Positions 36,501 through 47,800 of a DNA stretch of 64,000 nt are shown piece by piece; positions within the stretch are counted from its first letter, which is position 1; each line of letters begins with the position of its first letter. The stretch is from Litoditis marina. Lineage: Eukaryota > Nematoda > Chromadorea > Rhabditida > Rhabditidae. The notes beneath the pieces were generated by a model, which was not told the origin of the DNA, searched no databases, and worked only from the letters and a program-made list of their open reading frames with translations. The stretch is taken from the NCBI GenBank assembly GCA_964036275.1, contig OZ038435.1:34041728-34105727 (forward strand). Direction: 5' to 3'. The position numbers were made by a program, and so were the translations under genes.

Positions 36501-39176
36501 CAAACGTGGGCGTTTTCCCGTTACTGGTAGAAAAGAAGCAGCTTTTCGAATTTTTTGTGGTCGGTGAATCAACTTTGCTGGTGTGCGGCTCCACGTTAGT
36601 TGCTGCTCCATCCTCATCATTCGTATTCACAGGCTCAGCTGACAATAGCGGGAGGATGTCGGAACAAGGAGGACCGGGACCGGGTGAAACATCTGCAGGT
36701 TGGTACTATCGTGCCGCTATCCACAATCGCAGCCGTAACAGACCACCAATGTAACTGTTATGCTATCGGTTACTTTGGGGGTTGGTCGTAATGTCTTGCT
36801 ATTCGTCAAGTTGATATATTCTGAAGTATATAACTACACTTAAAATACTTTTGATGGAACAACTTGTGTTCTAGTTGGGTTCTCTCAATTACACGGCCAC
36901 GCTCAAAACTACTAGCTAAATGTAAGCATGGTACATAATTGTAGTGCTAGTGATCATTCCATCATTCTTTTTCTGCAATTTCTGACAACCGTTCGACGCT
37001 ATGTTTTACAGGCGACCGCCGCAGATATGGGAATTCAGGATTCTGTCTCCTGGAAGCTGAACGTCCCCTTCGATGAGCTGCTGGAAGAACTTAGTGTGGG
37101 TTCACTGTTCACTTTTGTTTTCAACCTTGTTTCTTATCTCTACGGATACTTCTGTGTGATCATTGTCTTGGTTATTATAATTTTATAATATGAGTAAAAG
37201 TAACACACGGCTGAAATCGTTGCCGTAAAAAGATTATTATCTCACGTTCAGGGGTGACCGCAAGTTGCGCGCGTGCAACATTTTTAAGGGAAGGGGGGTC
37301 GTAACTCGTAAAGGCCCCGAAATGATGGTGATTGTCGCCGGTTTTCGTGAAATTCTCGCAATTTTGAAGAATAATTTTGTATTTTGCAGTGACTTTCTAA
37401 CTTTCTTTTTTTAGGGGGGAGGGGTCGTACCAGCGGTAGTGTCGGTCAACGTTCATAAGCGAAACTGCTTCAAGTAATTTTGTGTGTGGTTCTTGTAACA
37501 AAAACGACTCGAATCGCCTCATTCAATACTTTTCTATTCATTTGTTCTCATGTTTTTTGTACTAGAGTTCGTTACCCATTATTTGTTTTCAGCAATCGTT
37601 GATGTCCATACACACCATGTGGAACGAGCACTTTGGCATCTCGGTCGTGGAGGGCATGGCTGCCGGGACTGTCATGATAGCTCACGACTCGGGTCGGTAC
37701 TCTTTTCCGTTTTAATGTTCTGGAGCAATTGGTATCTATGTTTTCTCTTTTTCCTAAAAAGCACTGTGGTAAGATCGGATAAAAACCCAGACTCCCAGAC
37801 ATCTTTGGCTAATATCCTTTTTCATAGTACTAATCATATATGTCTGATGTTTCATCTCTTGTCGTGAGAGTCTTCAGTCTAGTCTCTTCTCTATAGGTGT
37901 TTGTACCTTATTTGCAACATTTAGCGGCTCTCAGTCCATATTACAATTGTTCCCCATCCACCTCTTTTTTTCACCCTTTTCCATCCATCGAAACGCGCCA
38001 TTTTCTGGTTTCTCTCCATTCCCGCCAGTTCCGAATGAGAGGAGCCGTTGCCCGTTTACTTAATTGTAATTAGCTGTCGACGCCCACTCAGCCATGGAGC
38101 ACATGAAGAATAAGGGAGTAGAAAAAGAGTCTCATAAACGTCTACATATCCCGCCAAACTACGTTTCATAGTCAGCAAATGTCGCAAAACTGGCTCCGAT
38201 ATCGTTAAATTTGGACACTTTTTGTTTTTACGCGAAACTATGAAATGGGACGTATTTGATCGAAAATGGTAGGGAATAGGGATGTATGGTATTTTCATCT
38301 CGTCAGTTTCATCTATGCTTTATTTCATTCATCGTGATATTATGTCCCGAACAGTTAATGTACTCATGTGCTGAGCTGATGCTGAATGATTTTGAAGGAA
38401 TACATGGAAACTTGGAAACAATTGGGAATTTATGAGTATTTTGTATAAAAAGGGTGTTGAAAACTTTTAGATGTTAGCGTATAGGGGTCGGTTTTGATTG
38501 TTGAACACGAGGTGATGTGATTTTTTATTTGGACGAAATCCTAGAAACTTGCTACCAGCTATATATCAATAACATGTCGAGGGTCATCAACCACACGACA
38601 TGTTGACAGTAGCTGAATGTTTAACAATGTTTCTGTAGCTTTTCGTGTTACTGTTAGCGAGACTTTAATGGTGGTTTTTTTAGGCGGTCCCCAACTGGAT
38701 ATTGTTGTTGCGCCAAAAAACAAGAAGGGCGGCTCTCAGGCAGTCGGATTTTTGGCTGCAAGCAAAGAGGGTTAGTTATTATGCCACCCACTCACTATGA
38801 CTATTATTAGAGTTTACCACGTTATTACTATGAATGTACGGTATTCATCCTAATATGCGTGTTCAGGTTACTAATAAGTGAACGTTCTAAAGTCTTTCTC
38901 AAAGATATTAATTCTACTTTGAATGTACCAATATTCTAGCAAACATCTGGTTTCTTATACCCGGAAATGCAATTATTGTGGCTACTAATATACTAACATT
39001 GTGTAATTATCCATTTATTTGCAGAGTTTGTGAAATGCGTGTTGCACGTGGCTGGGATTTCGCGCGTGGAGCGGGACAAGTTGCGACAGGCTGCCCGCAC
39101 CTCGATGGCTAGATTCAGCGAGGAGCAGTTCGATGTCAACTGGATAGAAGTGATGCAGACAGTCGTCTGTCAATGA
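30596..39176 (+). CDS. algn-11: ALG11 alpha-1,2-mannosyltransferase (GDP-Man:Man3GlcNAc2-PP-dolichol)
   Basis: Fourteen exons in perfect phase encode 468 residues: 30596-30672, 31030-31125, 31428-31556, 31922-32030, 32291-32393, 32726-32824, 33525-33588, 34194-34304, 34692-34821, 36633-36698, 37012-37095, 37593-37692, 38684-38770, 39025-39176. The enzyme adds the fourth and fifth mannoses to the dolichol-linked oligosaccharide on the cytosolic ER face. The N-terminal hydrophobic helix (about residues 8-22) is the membrane anchor. Family signatures: [73 protein letters not shown], then [19 protein letters not shown] and [12 protein letters not shown] (GT4 nucleotide-sugar loop). The 1.8-kb intron at 34822-36632 carries pyrimidine and C tracts. 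Exon 7's acceptor region is tandemly duplicated. The symbol is from homology and synteny by memory. Confidence 0.95.
33394..33553 (+). repeat. 80-bp tandem duplication spanning the exon 7 splice acceptor of ALG11
   Basis: Units 33394-33473 and 33474-33553 both run from TATTTATATATGACGG through TTTCGTTTCCAG and the first 28 exon bases to GGACTTGC. One base differs (TTTACC in the first, TTTGCC in the second). The second copy continues into the real exon ([10 protein letters not shown]). Using the first acceptor adds 80 bases, shifts the frame and reaches a stop after ...SYYLT. Confidence 0.95.
33848..34032. repeat. Fold-back element with GTCGAATAGTC ends
   Basis: TTTGTCGAATAGTCG at the left and CGACTATTCGACAGAA at the right are inverted ends of an element of about 185 bp in intron 7 of ALG11. 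A single end of the same type (TTTGTCGAATAGTCAC) occurs at about 21820. Confidence 0.7.
35035..35230 (+). repeat. Pyrimidine- and C-homopolymer-rich tract
   Basis: Two C runs (about 35041-35050 and 35060-35070) are followed by about 100 bases of TCTCTCTTT-type sequence. It is inside the largest intron of ALG11. The open frame over it is a by-product of composition. Confidence 0.85.
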
Positions 39177-40593
39177 TTTTTGAAGTTCTGTGAGATCTGC
39201 AACTAAAATTTGTTCTCGGGTCTGGTATTTCTTCACGAATTCCAAGCCGTAACATCTTTCCAATTGGCGGAACCTAAAAAAATTGTTGGTTTTGTATCTT
39301 TTCACACACTTTTTTTTAACTCGCAGGGAGGAAAAATGTTTTGATGAATATGAAAACATACTTTGAAATTAGATTGTATAAATCTGTTCTCCTCATTTTG
39401 AACGGAAGAGAAGGCTCTTCTGCATGCGGTGTTTGCATTGATCCTTCCTGCTTTTTCAGCCTTGCCAGTCTTTTCAGACCAATTTACATATAAGATCTAA
39501 TCAAATGAGCCAAATATGTATGTTATATAAATAGCAGATTCTAGTAACTGACATACGGTAGGACGGTAGATTAAAAACGGTGGTATCTTTTGATTGCAAA
39601 CTCATTAAACGTTCAGTTTCGTTTACACTTGTAAATTATACAATTTAGTTTTTGGATAATACGGTTTTTAGATTGAGAATGATCATATTTCCCACCGTGA
39701 TGATATTTGTTTCATTTTGCTGTCAATTTATCATCTCAACTTTTCTGACTCGTTGTTTATCGCATAGGGGTTTGTTTCATCCGAGTTTTGACATTTATTA
39801 TAGCTTTGTCTTGTTGCTACACTACAATTCAAGAAATTAGTCTAAAGAGCTAATAATGGTCTAATTTTTGCCAAACTTTCAACATGAGCCTTTTCATTAT
39901 TTGTTTTGCTCTCTGTCTGTTCGTTTGTTATTGTTGAGTAGTCGTCATATGGGAATTCTAGTCTGTGATAGTTGTTTACGTCATTTCTTTATATTGATTT
40001 TTCGGTTTTATTTGTTAAAATAATAATAATTTGTCTTCCATTATTGATCACAACGGTCTAAGAACCGGTTGAATACTTATTTTGCCTGTGTACTGCTTTT
40101 GTATTATTGTTGGGTGTCAATTGTAGTTGGGTGGTAATCTCGTTTGGCGTCTGCTCAGACAATTTCTTGCGAGCCATTTGGTAGCGGCCTACCTCGACGA
40201 GAGAGTGTGCAGATCGAAGAAACACAGACAGTCTCAGACTCTGCAGTCTCATCCTTCATGCTCTCTCGCTGTTGTAGTTTGCTAATCGCAAAAGATGGGC
40301 GCAAATGTTTCTGAATGCACACACCAAAAACGGTTGCTTTAGATGTTAAATCGAGAATATCACTTTTTTGTTTAGCTGTAGTTGGAGATGCTGCTGACAG
40401 TCAATCTTTCGCCAGACTGTCACTAAAACATGAAAACGGGGGAGGACAGCACCGTTCTGCAGTGTGATTCCAAGCTCTTTACAATTATTTATGGTGTTAT
40501 TTCGCGCGTTTCGCACATTATTGATCTACATTATTGTTATTTATTCAGAGGATACTTATTGAAATTCCCTATTGTTCACTGTGTTCGTTCCAG
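39177..40593. other. ALG11-YKT6 intergenic region
   Basis: 1.4 kb without a visible exon. A segment at about 40190-40300 (CTCGACGAGAGAGTGTGCAG, GTTTGCTAATCGC) belongs to a dispersed repeat related to 4,960-5,030 and 53,190-53,350. The last bases, GTGTTCGTTCCAG, form the 3' splice site touching the YKT6 start codon. The spacing is long for a classical operon, although repeat insertion could have stretched it. Confidence 0.5.
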
Positions 40594-43192
40594 ATGAAGC
40601 TCTACTCTGTCATGGTTTATCACAAGGAGGCCAGCGGCGACGTGCGGGCCTTCAAGTCGGCCTTCGACCTGTCCTCGTTTGGCTACTTTCAGAGAGGATC
40701 TGTTCAGGTATGGGCCAATTCTATATGTAACCGGGTTTTTTTGGTAACCTAACCGGTTTTTGGTAACCCTTTTTTCAGGTTACTTCACAGGTGACCGGTA
40801 AGTGACCTAAAACTAAATTTCGGGTACCGTACAAACTAATGGTAAAAACCACATTTTGCGTTGGAGAACAGGTAACAGGTTTTTCGTTTTCGGTTATCGA
40901 CCGGTTACTTTTTGAGGTAACCTGAAAAAAGGGGTACAAAAACCCGGTTACATATAGAATTCACCTCACGTGTGTTCGGATTCAAATCCTTATTTTTATT
41001 TACACCCAACAATACTGTTTTTCTCACATCTTTTGGTTACTGCTGAAGACGCAGCATTCAGACGTAGGATCAAAACTAGAAACGTTATTATTCGTTCAGT
41101 TATTGATCTACATTTGAATAGTGTGGCACTCTCTCACCATAAAAGATTCAAGATGAATAAGTTGATTTGATGTCTCGGTTATTTATAATCCGAAAACGAG
41201 ATGATTCTATAATGGGTAATCTCCGAGAACATGTTTTATGTTTTACACCAGAGCGCTTAAGTCATATTGAAACATTTGCTCGATTTATGCCTAATTGGTT
41301 TTGCCGAACAACAGCAATATGGCGGTCCTGCTCAATGTAGTTTATTTCGTTTGAAGTTCTTGGTTCATATGTGAGGTTTCAAGTGTTTTCATTTTCTCTC
41401 TAACACTGTTTTTTTAGGAGTTCATGCAGTTCACCGGCAAACTTCTGGTAGAGCGCTCCGGAATGGGTTAGTTGCTTTTGATTATTATTATTTGGTACAT
41501 TTTCTAGACTGGAGTTATATCATGTTCGCTACTTTCGATTACTTGAGTTTGGAGAAAAGGAAATAGATAAATATTAAAATAGTTGTGCCATGAAAATACA
41601 CATCGGTAAGGTTGTAGTTTTCTTCGACTAGGACCCGGTTTTTTCATAGAAGTGCCTAAATTCCAAATTTGCCCGTGTTCTGCATATAAGCAGCTCGTTT
41701 TCGAAAAAAATTTTGTCAGAGCATGGATATAATTTATTTTTGATCAGTATTTTTAGGAGCTCGTAGTACTGTGAAGGAAAATGAATACTATTGTCATTGT
41801 TATGTGCGGGCGGACGGGTTGGGTTGCGTTTGTGTCAGCGACGGAGAGTATCAGGTACATTCACAGTTTTTCTACCTCAGGAATTGACCAAATATTTGTT
41901 GTAGTTTGATCTGGATACGCGCCCGAGTTTCGACCGAAAAGCAACGGGATCAAACTACAAACTCAGTGGGATAGGGCAACGAACACAGTATAGGCATGCC
42001 TTGAAAAGAGCACACCCTATAGTTGCGGTGCAACTAGCATATATCACAACAAAGTTTCCGTTTTTGTTTTCATTTTTGTGCCCGTGTGGCGAAAACCAGA
42101 CTGTCAGCAGTATGTAGGATGATCAACAACAACATGAACAATAATACAACATTTTGGATGTCACGAACATAGTAATTGAACACACATATTAGTTGAAGAT
42201 GTTGGTTCTCGTATTAGTAAAAACAATTTGTATAAAATATCCCACAAGTTTTCGATGTGCAGGCTCGTGTGGCAATGTCGATGATGACTCGTGTGCTGGA
42301 CGATTTCACCGCAAAGGTTTCCGCTGTTCAGTGGGTGAGTTTAGCTAGGGGGATGACCAAGCTGTAGTTTGCTCTTGAAACACAGCAGAATGCTCGAATT
42401 TCCGTCAAAATCGAATCGCAACACTACACCTACAAATATGACACATTAATGGGAATTGACCATGCTTACTGCTTTTTCTTATTCCTGCCATATTTTGCGA
42501 CGTTTGAATAAAAATTGGAGAACTTAATGAGACATGCTCGGTCGAAAACTGAATAGAGAAATATTGTTCAAAATAATGTTTGGCCGACAACCATGCTCAA
42601 ACTAACATCGACGTTTGGCTTAACTTCTCCCTTTAAATTTACTTTATTCTAGTTAACCATTTTCTGTTTATTTAACTGATGACCGTGAATTTGTTGTTTT
42701 AGCCCCAGATTAGAACAGAGAAGGACTGCCAGTACACGGGTCTACCGGAGCTTCTGGCTAGGTGGCAGAACCCACGAGACGCCGACCCCATGACTCGCGT
42801 TCAGGTTCGTCTAGTTTTTCTCCTTCATGGCAACATTCCCGTGCATGTGTTACTCTATTCATAGTATCTCAACCAACACACCATCACACATAGAAGTATC
42901 CATAGACAGGTGGTGAAGGTATCTATGAAGGTAGACTATAGGGGTAACCGTAATCTGTAGTTTCTTCGGCCTCTGCATTAGTATACGACGCCTACAATTC
43001 ACTTATTCCTGTTTCTGATTTTAGGAGGAGGTTGAAGAGACTAAGATCGTCATGCACAACACTATCCAGTCGGTGTTGGACCGCGGTGAGAAGTTGGACG
43101 ATTTGGTGAAGAAGAGCGAGAACCTCTCGGATCAGTCGAAACTGTTCTACACGCAGGCCCGCAAGATGAACAAGTGCTGTAACTACGTCTAG
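40594..43192 (+). CDS. ykt-6: YKT6 R-SNARE (longin-domain v-SNARE)
   Basis: Six exons in phase encode 200 residues, the usual YKT6 length: 40594-40707, 41418-41466, 41757-41854, 42263-42334, 42703-42804, 43025-43192. YKT6 is a lipidated SNARE acting in ER-Golgi, endosomal and autophagosome fusion. Residues 1 to about 130 form the longin domain ([12 protein letters not shown] start, [33 protein letters not shown]). Residues about 140-197 form the SNARE motif ([20 protein letters not shown]), with the Arg of [10 protein letters not shown] at the zero layer. The C-terminus KCCNYV gives a double cysteine: the first a palmitoylation site, the second the prenylated Cys of a CNYV CAAX box. The start codon directly follows TTCCAG, a trans-splice site. 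Intron 1 holds a fold-back element nine bases from the donor. Confidence 0.96.
40716..40962. repeat. GGTTACC/AACCGG fold-back element 2 in YKT6 intron 1
   Basis: Left end CAATTCTATATGTAACCGGG, right end CCCGGTTACATATAGAATTC, with further paired blocks GGTAACC...GGTTACC inside; about 247 bp. It begins eight bases after the exon 1/intron 1 junction. Related to the copies at 52325, 55278 and the half copy at 20056. Confidence 0.85.
41901..41958. repeat. 58-bp GTAGTTTGATC fold-back
   Basis: GTAGTTTGATCTGG at left, GGGATCAAACTAC at right, with TTTCGACCGAAAAGCAACGG inside, the reverse orientation of the core seen at 47764-47830. In intron 3 of YKT6. Confidence 0.8.
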
Positions 43193-44349
43193 ACGGTCAC
43201 CTTCTATCATAAAAGTATACTTTACACGTGATATATCGAGTGTTTTTGGTTGGTCATTCTCTTCTCTTCTACGTTTTACCTGTTACTATCTTAATATGCT
43301 CATTCGTAACCTTCTAGTTTATAGAGTCCTGTGAATGTTTGTATAGTGTAAGATAATACATCAAGTTAGCGCATATGGTTTTCGGTCAAGACTTCTCCTA
43401 TTTTTCTCGAACTTACCCAGCCAGATACCATTATTGGATGTCGCACCGGTTATATCTATACATTGTTTCCCATCTGTGCTCCCCGAATAGTAGAAGAGCA
43501 CAAGTCTTTTCTGTAAGCATTATGAGGTTAACACTGTTCTATACTCTATACTTTGGAGATTTCCGGTTTTTATCTTTGTGGCGCAATGATATTGATTGAT
43601 ATTTATATCTATCGTGCAAGTTTTATGTGCATCGTTATTTATTCCATCTTTATAGACGACTATTAGATAGACAGACTATCTGCGCCAAAGATACGTGACA
43701 TTCAAGTTTCACGTGAAGTTTCACGTGTGCGCAGTCTTTGGCGCGAGGTACTGACTCATTACTCGTGCTAGACCTCTACACACTTGGATATTAATTGTTC
43801 ACATTCCCCACTTCATATTTATTTATCCTTTACTATGGTTGCGCTGTTTTTATAATCTTCCACCGATTATACTGTAATCAACGGTTTTGTAGTAGTTGTT
43901 TGTTCATATGTTTGTGGTAAATACGTCGCTGAACTGTCTTCCCGATTCAATGGTCCAAATAGTTGATGTGCACTCTTTTCTATATCATATCTGATATCTC
44001 CCAGTTGCTCTTTTTCTGTTTCTCAGAAAATGTGAGCATTCAGTAAACCTGTGCCAAAATTGCATGCTTCAGCTTGTACAATAAAGTTTGCAGAGCTTCT
44101 TTGGTCAGCCTTGTTCAGTATAATGTGTCGCATCATTTTAGACTACCTCCCACTGCATTCAACCCTTTTAATCATTTGAAGTTATAAGGAGTGGCCAAAT
44201 TGTAGTTGTAGTTCGATCTTCCTCCACAGAGCACCTATCAAATCTCACTAAATATAAATTAAGATCACACTACAGAAATAGAGACTTGAAAACACCGTTT
44301 TGACCAAATTTGTTTCGAAACGACTACAATTGCTGGCCGCATGTCGTTT

Positions 44350-44415
44350 GTAGTTTGATTCCGTGGTTTTTGGGTCGAAATATGTGAATTACGGCGTGTT
44401 TTAAGATCAAATTAC
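44350..44415. repeat. 66-bp GTAGTTTGATC fold-back
   Basis: GTAGTTTGATTCCGTGG ... GGTCGAAATATGTGAATTAC ... AGATCAAATTAC. The centre aligns with the copies at 44531, 45649 and 47764, so these are copies of one element rather than chance inverted repeats. Confidence 0.85.
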
Positions 44416-44530
44416 AACGAATTCGTCTGGGTCACTCCCTATATCTCATTCTTCAAAAGCACGTGCTTAAATAAGAAAGTGTAGGCGTTCCCTATGTGCC
44501 TATTAGATGCCGGCGGGTTGCTATGTTTTT

Positions 44531-44596
44531 GTAGTTTGATCGCGTTTCTTTTTGGTCGAGGTTCATGAGTTACAGCGTGTTTTGAGATCAAACTAC
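44531..44596. repeat. 66-bp GTAGTTTGATC fold-back
   Basis: GTAGTTTGATCGCG at left, GAGATCAAACTAC at right, core TTTTTGGTCGAGGTTCATGA and GTTACAGCGTGTTTTGAG aligning with neighbouring copies. Confidence 0.85.
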
Positions 44597-44803
44597 AACG
44601 ATAATTCCGTCACTCCTCACTTATTAGTATACATTGAATAGAATAGAACATCTGTTGAATCACAACCAAGTAAAAAGGATTCAGGCCCATACCTGAATAT
44701 GCAACCTATTGGGCCTAAACTGAAAACCATGTGAGATGGGTCAGTGTTGTTTTTTCAAAGGACTGGTCTTCCATTCTTCAGGCTTTCCATCGGCGCCTGT
44801 TAG

Positions 44804-47800
44804 ATGCGGGCTGGTTCGAACGTGTTCCTCCCGCTTCTTCTGATAGTCTCCGCCCACTCCTCCCACTTGTCCGGCGACCATCAGATACAGGCCACCGTAG
44901 CCCCACTTGCCGCGGACGCCGACACACTCCAATACGTACAAGTGGTGGGGATCTGTTTGTCACTTCTATATTTGACCGGGTTTTATGTTTTCTGGGTGCT
45001 GCTTGCACCGGACCGCAAACCAGTCACTGGGCCTGAAAATGAATCAACTCTCAGCTCGGCTGAGTGGTTTGAATTTTGAATCGCGGTTCGGGTCGAACTG
45101 TTCACTCAAAAACTCGGTTCGATTGCCGCCGCCAAGGACCCGATTCTCAAGTGAATAAGACTGATTTCTCAAGGCCTCTAAGGTTTAGATCTTTGAGTTC
45201 AGTGGAGCAATTGTAATCATGCATTACATGAATATTCATCGAAGAGCAACTATGCACACATAACCACAGTTCAATACTTTTGAGTAATTGACGATAATGT
45301 TATCCTGTTAACTAAAGTTTAACATCGTCTTTTAAACGTCGTAAAGGTAAAGTTTATTATTTCCGTGGTTCACGTCTCACCTGCTGGGAGACAGTTAATA
45401 TTTCGTACGTGAAATGTTATGTAATCATACTGTAGGATTCTCACGAGGCATGAAAAAGAGTATCATTTACTTTGAAGTTTTAGGTATGGCGCCACGGGGA
45501 CCGTACACCCTCTGCCGTATTTCCTTCTTCAGAAGAAAAGAAATGGCCAGAGGGACTGGGGGAACTGACCAAGAAGGGAATCGGTAGATACTACAGGCAT
45601 TTCGTTGTTTCAAAAGCAAGCGTATACGGTATATGTCACGCTGTGTTTGTAGTTCGATCCTGTTGCTTTTGTTTCGATTTCGGTTAAGTATGGCGTGTAT
45701 CGAGATCAAACTACAAAGGTTCGCATTTTCTATATCGACTCACTCTTTAACCAACTGGAGATCCAAGTTCAACTTCCAAGAATTTTAGTCAGATTTGTTG
45801 TAAATGGGCTAGTTTCTATAAAGTTAAACCGAGATCTCTTGACAGTTATGATCATAAATTTCAGCGCAGCAGTATCGATTGGGAAAATGGCTCCGCTCCC
45901 GGTACGGAGATTGGTTGGGAAACGGGTTCGATCGGAGTGAGGTACGTGTAGCATTGGAGTATATATAGTCGTCCTCTTTTCTACTGAGACTCCTACAGTA
46001 CACTTTCAAGCTTTCCAATCGTTGTTTTCCAATGAAAACTCCAACTTTATCAAAATACAGTTCGAACACTTCGTCTTATATGTGATCAGATTTGAATGCA
46101 AAAATCATAAACAATTTTGATAATTTTCACGCGACTGAAACAGGCTTGAAGTTTTGTACTCTTACTGTAGCAGTCTCAGTAGGAATGAAAAAGACTATAC
46201 AAACAAAGTGCAGGCTAATTGTCCAATCTTCTGATATCTGCTGCCTTGTGCTCAGAGATAATTAGTGATGCATGGGAAGTGGTTATATATATATATAGAT
46301 ATACGTGGTGACAATATCGGAGTTGTTGTTTGATCTGAATGCCCAGTACTGTACACACATTTCTACTAAAATATGACGACAAACAACGGTTATGAGCTAG
46401 ATCAAGAATATCAACTCTCTACACTGAGCGAATCTCTCAGGTTTGTTAATAAAACAGAATTTAATGGGTCATTCGTTCCAGGTATATATACGCAGTTCTG
46501 ACTACAACCGAACCCTTATGTCTGCACAGGCCAACATGGCAGGTGAGAGAAATGTTATTTTCAAAAAATAGCTTCTTTTTTTGGTGTATTGCGTCTTTAT
46601 TGAGTTCTTTCGTAGTATAAATACTTTTGGTATATATTGAATGACATGTTTCAATCATACCTCCGAGGCCCCGAGCGGTTGTCCGAACAGTGAAAAAATA
46701 ACAAAACGGGCCTCCTTGCTAAAACCGAGGAAATTATTCCGTTTTGCTGCTGCAAAATGATAAAATTTCACGTAGGTGAAATTGACTCAAAAAGCTAGGT
46801 CCCTTTCGTGGAATATACAAAACTATAGTGGTGTAGAGTTTTAATGTTTCCTCCGTATGAAAACTGATGGTGGCTGATAACTCCAGGCCTGTTTCCCCCT
46901 GCCTCAACCGAAATATGGGAGACGGACTTGCACTGGCAGCCCGTACCAATCCATTCGGTACCCAGGCACATGGATAAGGTGATAGATTGGTTTTTTCACG
47001 GGTACACGTACAACAGGATTTTCTGCAATACACTTTCAATTAGCTCAGATGAGATGCAGATTTCGGTAGTTCGTTTAGATATTCTGATTTACTGATGCTT
47101 TTTGCCCGATTTCGACCGAAGCATCAATATTCTTGATTTCGGCAGCTTACGCGCAAATGATGGAGATGTATTGGAAAAGCTAGTTATATCAGAGGATCAG
47201 TTCCGTGGTGCCAACTATTTGCAAACTTCTTGTCCATACGTATGTTTCGCTCTCGCCTCTCGGAGACATCGATATAGTGTGTTCATGCTAACAGTTATTA
47301 TAATATATGTGTTGTGTTCCGTTTGCAGCAGTTATACGAAGAAATTCCCTGCCCGGTGGCTCGAGCCGAGCTGGATAGAGTGTGGTCATCGAAGAGGGTG
47401 CGAGACATTGAGAGGGACAATGCTCACCTTCTGAATCTATTGGCAAATCAGACGAACTCGTCCACGTTTCCACTATCTCAGATGTGGACTGTGTTCGACA
47501 TGCTCAACTGTCAGGTATAGTCTATTTCACTCATACGTCGACCCTACGTACGGTATACAGTGGAAGTTTGAAAGCGCTATTTCTAAAGAAAACATCGCCT
47601 TCGAAAAGATTTGTTTTGATAGGAAGTTGTTATGAACAGAAAGAGTATGAAAGTATTTTTTTTCAGAAACTTCAAATGAAAAAAAAGCGGTCTGTTAGGT
47701 AAGATGACTTGGACTTAATAGGGCCTGCTCTATACGGTGTATGTCCGTTCTATCCCGCTATGTTGTAGTTTGATCCCGTTGTTTTTCGGTCGACATTCGT

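Larger units (their letters stand above)
43193..44803. other. YKT6 3' region and YKT6-phosphatase intergenic DNA
   Basis: A poly(A) signal AATAAA occurs at 44080-44085, about 890 bases past YKT6. A stem with TGCGCCAAAGA and TCTTTGGCGCG arms lies at about 43678-43746. Three GTAGTTTGATC-family fold-backs follow: 44204-44275, 44350-44415 and 44531-44596. An acceptor CCATTCTTCAG at 44771-44781 is the likely trans-splice site for the phosphatase. No exon is seen. Confidence 0.55.
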